Source: Chromera velia
Lineage: Eukaryota > Sar > Chromeraceae
Length of the DNA stretch: 20,000 nt
Direction: 5' to 3'
Assembly: GCA_018398765.1 (NCBI GenBank)
Contig: JAHBMJ010000443.1
Location: 1 to 20,000 of the forward strand
The translations under genes were made by a program, and so were the position numbers. Positions 18,412 to 20,000 of the stretch are shown here, piece after piece; position 1 is the first letter of the stretch; each line of letters starts with the position of its first letter. The notes below the pieces were generated by a model that did no database searches, was not told the origin of the DNA, and saw nothing but the letters and a program-made list of their open reading frames with translations.

Positions 18412-20000
18412 TTTCCAAGCCCTATTTCTGTAACAGTAATACTAGAGGATTGCATGGCTAGTTGCATATGGTGTACATATACAGTAGCATACGAATACTG
18501 TTTTACGTATATGAGACTTTTTTATCTGCATGACGCTAGGTTTAGCATTTTCTGAATCCCAATGCGAATAACAAATTATCATTATCCTAGTCATCATCAT
18601 GATTATAGATACATTATATAGTGTTTTATAAATATTAAAATGTTTTATTTTACTACTATGCAGGCTAAATCCTGGCTAACACAGACTATAATACAGCTTT
18701 AAATCGTTTTTTAAATATCAAATTATTTGAATAATTCGAATTGAAACTAGAATTAAAATAAACAAACAGTTCTATATAGGTTTTATGTATAATTTTACAA
18801 ATGTGGCAACAAAAAACTTAACAAAAACTTGAATGTTTTCCAATTTCTGACGTGTCGTTCAGATTTCAATCTGCTGACGATGCTATGTTTGAACGTAGCC
18901 TGAGCCACTGTCGATCAGTGCTGAAATCCAACGCAACCAACCTCGAACGCAACTCAGAGTCTCAGACAGACTCCATCCCCTACTCAGGGCCTACTGTCTT
19001 GCCGTCAATTTTCAGCTCGCCTTTTAACCCACCCTTCTCCTTCCACTTGACCCATTTTACAACCCTTCGAAACAATCTCCACGATGCAGTCATGAGCATG
19101 TGCCGCAATGATGTGCGGCTGCGCACTTGCGCTTGCATGTGTTTGCTCGATCCCATGCACGCATCTCCAAGTTTCGTGCGTGCACGGCCTGGCTTTCTCT
19201 CTGGATAATTGCAAAGCCCCATGAGTTTGCTTCTTCCATCACCTCTTCCTGCAGCGCGCGCCGAGACATCGCAGTTCCCCTTCCTCTCCGAGCTGTAGGA
19301 AGACGGACGTTCTGACTTTCGTACAGGGAGGATTGATGCCTGTGAGAAGATTGCGTAAGCACAGTGAAGAAGAAAGGAAAGAAAAGGGGATTTCGGACAC
19401 TCAGGAAAGGAGGGGCTAAGGAGACAAACGTGTTGGCATACCACGTGTCCCCACGGGCAAACAGAGAGAGAAAGGGGGACTTGCTGGGAGGAAGAGAGAT
19501 CAGCAGAAAGAAGAAACGGGCGCAGGCGCCACATACACGAGGAAGGCAGTGAAGACTGCATGGCCACGCCACGCACTGCGCATGCCGTGTTGCCTCATCG
19601 TTCGCGATCCGGCACGACGGGTGCTCTACACGTACACAGCGATCGGTCGACCGGTTCCTCGAATGCGAAGAGAGGCTCATGCAGGAACCCAACAAACAAC
19701 GGTGCATGTCGCCATGCACACAAGAGGCTGTTCCAGCAACCTTTTCCCGATCCTCTCAATTGCTCTCTGGAGCATCCAACCTCCCGATGCCCTCCCTCAC
19801 TCCGTGCGAACGACCCTTTCTCTTCTTACGTTACTGCTTGATGTGCCCTCCCAACTCCTTCTCGTGCCCCGCTTCTATCCTCACCCGTCCCCTTTTTTCT
19901 TTTTACAAGCAGACGAACGTACACGGACAGAAAGGAAGAAAGAAAGAAACAGAGACGGAAAGATAGGGTCAAAAGGTACACAACGGACAGATAAGACGTA
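18412..20000. other. no supported gene
   Basis: From 18412 to about 18850 the sequence is very AT-rich and non-coding. After that the composition returns to that of the gene-bearing part of the window. Long open frames exist (plus 18852-19208; minus 18980-19576 and 19090-19719), but they overlap in conflicting frames, lack recognisable domains and show strand-biased composition. One of them could hide an exon of a gene continuing beyond 20000; I cannot tell. Confidence 0.4.

Noticed and set aside
18980-19719. Two long overlapping minus-strand frames (198 and 209 codons) near the right edge
   Set aside because: They conflict with each other over most of their length. The translations look like random cysteine/serine-rich sequence, with no motif or exon border to prefer one.
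1-20000. tRNA, rRNA, CRISPR or prokaryotic operon features
   Set aside because: I saw no tRNA B-box with a matching A-box and acceptor stem, no conserved rRNA segment, and no spaced direct repeats. The window is eukaryotic in organisation.

Overview
This is a eukaryotic nuclear window. The evidence is spliceosomal introns with GT-AG borders and pyrimidine-rich acceptors, an eight-exon gene, long low-complexity coding regions, dinucleotide microsatellites inside introns, and three different families of decayed transposable elements. No bacterial operon, ribosome-binding pattern, rRNA or tRNA was seen. The mix (RE/RD-rich and proline-rich nuclear proteins, a Ty3/gypsy-like gag-pro relic, an RT C-terminal Cys/His region that I associate with protist retroelements, TGCATGCA motifs) would fit an alveolate alga such as a chromerid. 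That assignment is an inference from style, not from a marker gene.

Layout. 1-1180: two broken, partly overlapping reading frames, plus strand 2-631 and minus strand 381-1174. 1198-1351: a cluster of ATCGAT sites. 1390-3576: minus-strand gag-protease frame of an LTR-type retroelement, with three in-frame stops and damaged active-site motifs. 3592-4877: AT-rich DNA with no gene. 4878-5618: plus-strand remnant of the C-terminal part of a reverse transcriptase polyprotein, broken by two frameshifts and three stops. 5619-6827: no supported gene. 6828-8156: an intact, apparently single-exon minus-strand gene for an acidic orphan protein. 8157-9149: divergent intergenic region. 9150-15301: an eight-exon plus-strand gene for a CCCH zinc-finger protein of about 1172 residues. 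15302-16220: AT-rich flank with TGCATGCA sites and a perfect 10-bp hairpin. 16221-18291: a 2.07-kb DNA transposon with long inverted repeats and a dead transposase. 18321-18411: a small GGTGYA repeat cluster. 18412-20000: no supported gene.

The two intact genes are divergently arranged around about 1 kb of DNA. Both encode charged, probably nuclear proteins. The CCCH protein has features expected of an RNA-processing factor: RE/RD repeats, a CX8CX5CX3H finger and Pro/Gly-rich arms. The minus-strand protein is unrecognised. Everything else that I could identify is transposon debris. I did not find a convincing new multi-gene system. The most useful items are the long-TIR transposon, the reconstructed CCCH gene with its unusual GTCAGT donor sites, and the decayed retroelement frames.
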